In this document: piece by piece, positions 60,900 through 64,000 of the stretch | Position numbering within the stretch: position 1 is the stretch's first letter | How the letters are laid out: every line of letters begins with the position of its first letter | DNA from: Viola odorata | Taxonomy: Eukaryota > Streptophyta > Magnoliopsida > Malpighiales > Violaceae | Length of the DNA stretch: 64,000 bases | Assembly: GCA_963691705.1 (NCBI GenBank) | Contig: OY829545.1 | Coordinates: 14,397,569-14,461,568, forward strand | Reading direction: 5' to 3' | Notes under the pieces: model-generated | Told to the model about the DNA's origin: nothing | The model's database searches: none | Seen by the model: the letters and a program-made list of their open reading frames with translations, nothing else | Program-made: the position numbers and the translations under genes

Positions 60900-60906
60900 T
60901 ATATTA

Positions 60907-61165
60907 CTCCCTCCGTCCCTCAATGATTGTCGTTTTAGCTTTTGCTTTTACTGTTTCGGCACGTATCTTAAAACGGCCGACAGACTCACTATTTGAGACA
61001 ATTTTGCCCCTAATTTTTTCTGTGAAGTACGTTAAGGATTAACGTACGTTCAAAAAAAAATCGGATTTTTTTGGGGTCAAATAGTGCCTCATCCGGCCTC
61101 CTCGATATGCGTTCTCTACTGAATATTGGGATACGAGGAAGACATTTATTGAGGGACAGAGGGAG
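60907..61165. mobile_element. Stowaway-type MITE
   Basis: 259 bp, TA at 60905-60906 and 61166-61167. Termini are ctccctccgtccctcaatga and, inverted, ctccctctgtccctcaataa. It lies only 5 bp from the TA of the preceding MITE, so two MITEs are essentially back to back. Its interior matches the element at 58158. Confidence 0.93.
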
Positions 61166-61167
61166 TA

Positions 61168-64000
61168 TTACTTATCACTACAATATCATGGATGACCTAT
61201 GTTATAAAAACGGTATGCATTAAATAGTTAAACTATAATTTGATGTGTTAATAGTAAGTTTTTTTAAAAACTAAACACGAGAGATTAGCTAAAAACTTCA
61301 AGAGACTTTCTATAAAATTTAAAAATTTGAGCGAACAAATATAATAAATTAAAAAATTTATGGGAAAAAATTATAAATCATGGGCCCGCCGACCAAACCA
61401 TTAAGGAGACTCCTCCGCCCCTGCGAAGAGGGGCCTGGCCTCTAATAATTTGCTCCCTAGCTAGCTAGCCAGACTTGGGATTGCTTGCTTGCGCGTAACG
61501 TACGTGTTCGCCTGGTAAGATGTTTGTTATGACCCCTACGCCTAAGATATAGCGTGCACCTTTTTTTTACTTTTTTAACCTTTTTAACATTTTTTCTTTT
61601 TCACTATTATTTTGGGGATTCATTATAAAGGTCTTCTGGTTTTACAACTTGCCATGTACATTACCCGTTCAAAATCAAAAGATTAATTGCAAATGAGAAA
61701 TAATTAATGTGAGCCAAACCATAACTTTTAGCTATTATTATATTTATATCTCCTAATATATTCAAATATGTACGTCTTTTTTTCATTTTATTTATAATCT
61801 ATTAGAAGATAAAATTGAAAGGCACACAAGATGTGTGCAAGAAAGACTTAAAATCGATCTGAAATAAACAAACGTTAGGAGATTACAAATCAATCTCAAA
61901 TTGAGCTCAAACTCCTCACTCAACCAAGTACGAACCCCCACCGAGCTAGCAACCAAGTCTGTAATGGATACATGCATAATTAATTCACCTTTTATGAATA
62001 CATCAATTAATTAGTCCTCCCTAAAACTAACATTTCAAAATGTGAATAAGATAAACTAATAAGTTTTTAGATTAATGATAGTTTTTTACAAAATATAAGT
62101 GCAAGGTTTCAATTTGACGTCTCCATGTCTACATTCTTATTATATACAACATTTTTTCACATAGCACCACGTAAATAAAAATATAATAATGATAGTTTTC
62201 TAACTAAAAACATTCTAACAGGTTATTAACTATAAAATTAAGCAATTAATTATAAAATTTATAATACCTTATATCATTTTTTAAAAGTTATAATTTTGAC
62301 ATTTTTAGTAGTTAAAAAATTCATTAAAAATGGTAAAAAATTATACAAAAATGGATAACAAATGTAAGATAATTGACGAAATTAATGCGGATAATGGAAA
62401 AAAGTTCTAAAATTATGAAAGGAATTCTAAAGAAATTGAAAGAATATTAAACATTTTTTCATTATTATAAGCCCTATCATATTTATTACATTCTCTTTCC
62501 AATTTTCATAATTGTGTGCAATTTCTTTACCGATCTTTTAAATTTTAATTACTAATTATTTTTAGTGCACTCATTTTGCCATCAACATACAAGAACATTT
62601 TCTTTCTCGAGTTAACGATAACGAGAACTTGCAATGTAGTCGGAACCACACACTTATTTTATTCTTTAAATAGCACCGACAAACACCGTGTAAAATTATT
62701 TTACACCTCAATCATTCCAATATTTTTATCCAACATCCAAACTTTGAGGTCTAAGTTTTTTCAATTGGTTCTTCTCCAACGTGGTAAGGTTTGGGTGATG
62801 GAACTCAGCCTAGCTAGCAACTTGTGCGCTACTATATCCATACTGCTTGCATCAATTATTAAAGTTTGTAGGGTAAAGTGCATATATATATATATATAAA
62901 CTCTATACTAGTAGTTTTTTTTTTTATAAAATTGCTTCAATTTTAACTTTTAAAATTTTGTAATTTTGCATTTTAATTTTTTTCAAAAAATGTAAAAAAT
63001 CTGCAAAAGAATATAAAACTTGAAGAAAAAATATAATAAATAATAATTATAGTATGATCATTGACGATGAAAATTTGGTTTTAATTTTACTTCTTTGAGA
63101 TGTTTTCATTTTTTTTCATTTTTTTTTAAAATATAGTAAGGAGGTATTTTTTTGCGTAACAGAAGTATTAGCTACTTTGTCGTTTGAAAAAGGAAGCAAC
63201 TGCTTTTGCTTCGCCACAAAAAGAATAACAAATCATGATCATCATGCGTTATTATTTATTACTAATATTAAACTCCTTTCAAAAAAAATAAAAACATCAA
63301 ACTCGTCAAAATGCAAGCCAGCCTAGCTATAATAACATAAACAAGAACTCCTAATTAATAATTAAAGAACCAAATAAATTTTACATGAGTCACTGTATCA
63401 CTTGCATATACTATATGCTTCATTTTAACATCTAACTGTCCGTCACTCTACGATGCCGTATCTTTACACCGTGCCCATCTTTAGAAAACGACGGTCGGTC
63501 GGTCAAAACGGCGCCACGTGGCATTAGAGGAAGGTTTTAGAACCCACATAACAATAATATTTTTTATTAATTTGAGACGGATAAATTGACAGGGAATTCC
63601 TGGTCTACATGTTTCGCAGTTGCCGGCCTGCACCATGAAATTAAGAAGCGTGTTTAGGGAGAAGCTTAGTTCTAGAGATTAACAATTAATTACATCTTAA
63701 TTGTGCATGTTCATGTGCTTAATGTGGCATCTTGCCCAGGTTTGCCCCTCTAAATAATGCTTGTCTAATGTTAATCCATAAATTTGCAGCTCTTCTTACG
63801 AATTTAAGTCTGACTTGACTAATTCACTTATAATATCATAATTAAAAAAAAATCCCCTACGGTTTTTGTCAAATGTTTGGTTACAATTAGGAATATTATA
63901 AATTTGAGCAGAATAAAAATCTAAAAAATGGTAAAATTATACCTCACTAGTTTTAACGGGTTGTATTTTTTTGGTTATACATAAACTCAAAATACTCAAA
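61168..64000. other. Gene-free AT-rich right end
   Basis: AT-rich with a (ta)n tract at about 62881-62898. A perfect G-box core CACGTG at 63515-63520 (gccacgtggc) lies in a GC-richer patch, followed by no recognisable ORF before the window edge. It could belong to a promoter of a gene to the right, but that is not shown. Confidence 0.4.

Overview
This window is nuclear DNA of a flowering plant, very probably a core eudicot and not a grass. It has long AT-rich intergenic stretches, genes split by GT-AG introns with plant-type phases, 5'UTR introns, and many small Stowaway-type MITEs. Every recognised protein is a plant family member. I see no bacterial, viral or organellar gene, no tRNA or rRNA, and no CRISPR array. 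The species cannot be named from the sequence.

Layout from left to right. (1) 1-2744, minus: 5' part of an FCA-related RRM protein that runs off the left edge. (2) 4115-6717, plus: CCHC zinc-knuckle/KH-like protein. (3) 7908-8504, plus: intronless WRN-like DEDDy 3'-5' exonuclease. (4) 10123-12438, plus: small single-pass membrane protein. (5) 12.4-21.1 kb: gene-free, filled with decayed repeats. (6) 21158-23709, plus: sn-glycerol-3-phosphate acyltransferase of the GPAT2/3 type. (7) 25956-29173, plus: Prp43/DHX15-type DEAH helicase. (8) 29854-33534, minus: LACS1-type long-chain acyl-CoA synthetase, 18 exons. (9) 34.4-39.7 kb: gene-free, with a 20-bp minisatellite. (10) 39702-45906, minus: Agenet/DUF724 protein with an AT-hook. 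(11) 46654-47819, plus: plastid NFU1-type Fe-S scaffold. (12) 48497-49850, minus: INSIG-domain membrane protein. (13) 50062-51345: MULE-type element with a perfect 10-bp target duplication and a nested MITE. (14) 51907-56825, minus: SWC4/DMAP1 subunit of SWR1 and NuA4. (15) 57-64 kb: gene-free, with MITEs and a hAT element inserted inside a MITE.

These are mostly housekeeping or lipid genes and do not form one pathway. GPAT and LACS1 both act in extracellular lipid (cutin, suberin, wax) metabolism. The Agenet/DUF724 and SWC4 genes are chromatin-linked; the helicase, the FCA-like gene and the zinc-knuckle gene are RNA-linked. The gene order recalls two separate Arabidopsis segments, At2g472xx-473xx and At4g0194x-0196x, interleaved.

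The most interesting items are structural. A tandem duplication in the FCA-related gene appears to have created a new in-frame 60-nt chimeric exon. Two nested transposon insertions can be dated relative to each other from their target duplications. A minisatellite forms an inverted repeat with a MITE at its centre. I found no clearly novel defence or biosynthetic system. Exon boundaries were read by eye from splice signals and reading-frame continuity, without transcript data.
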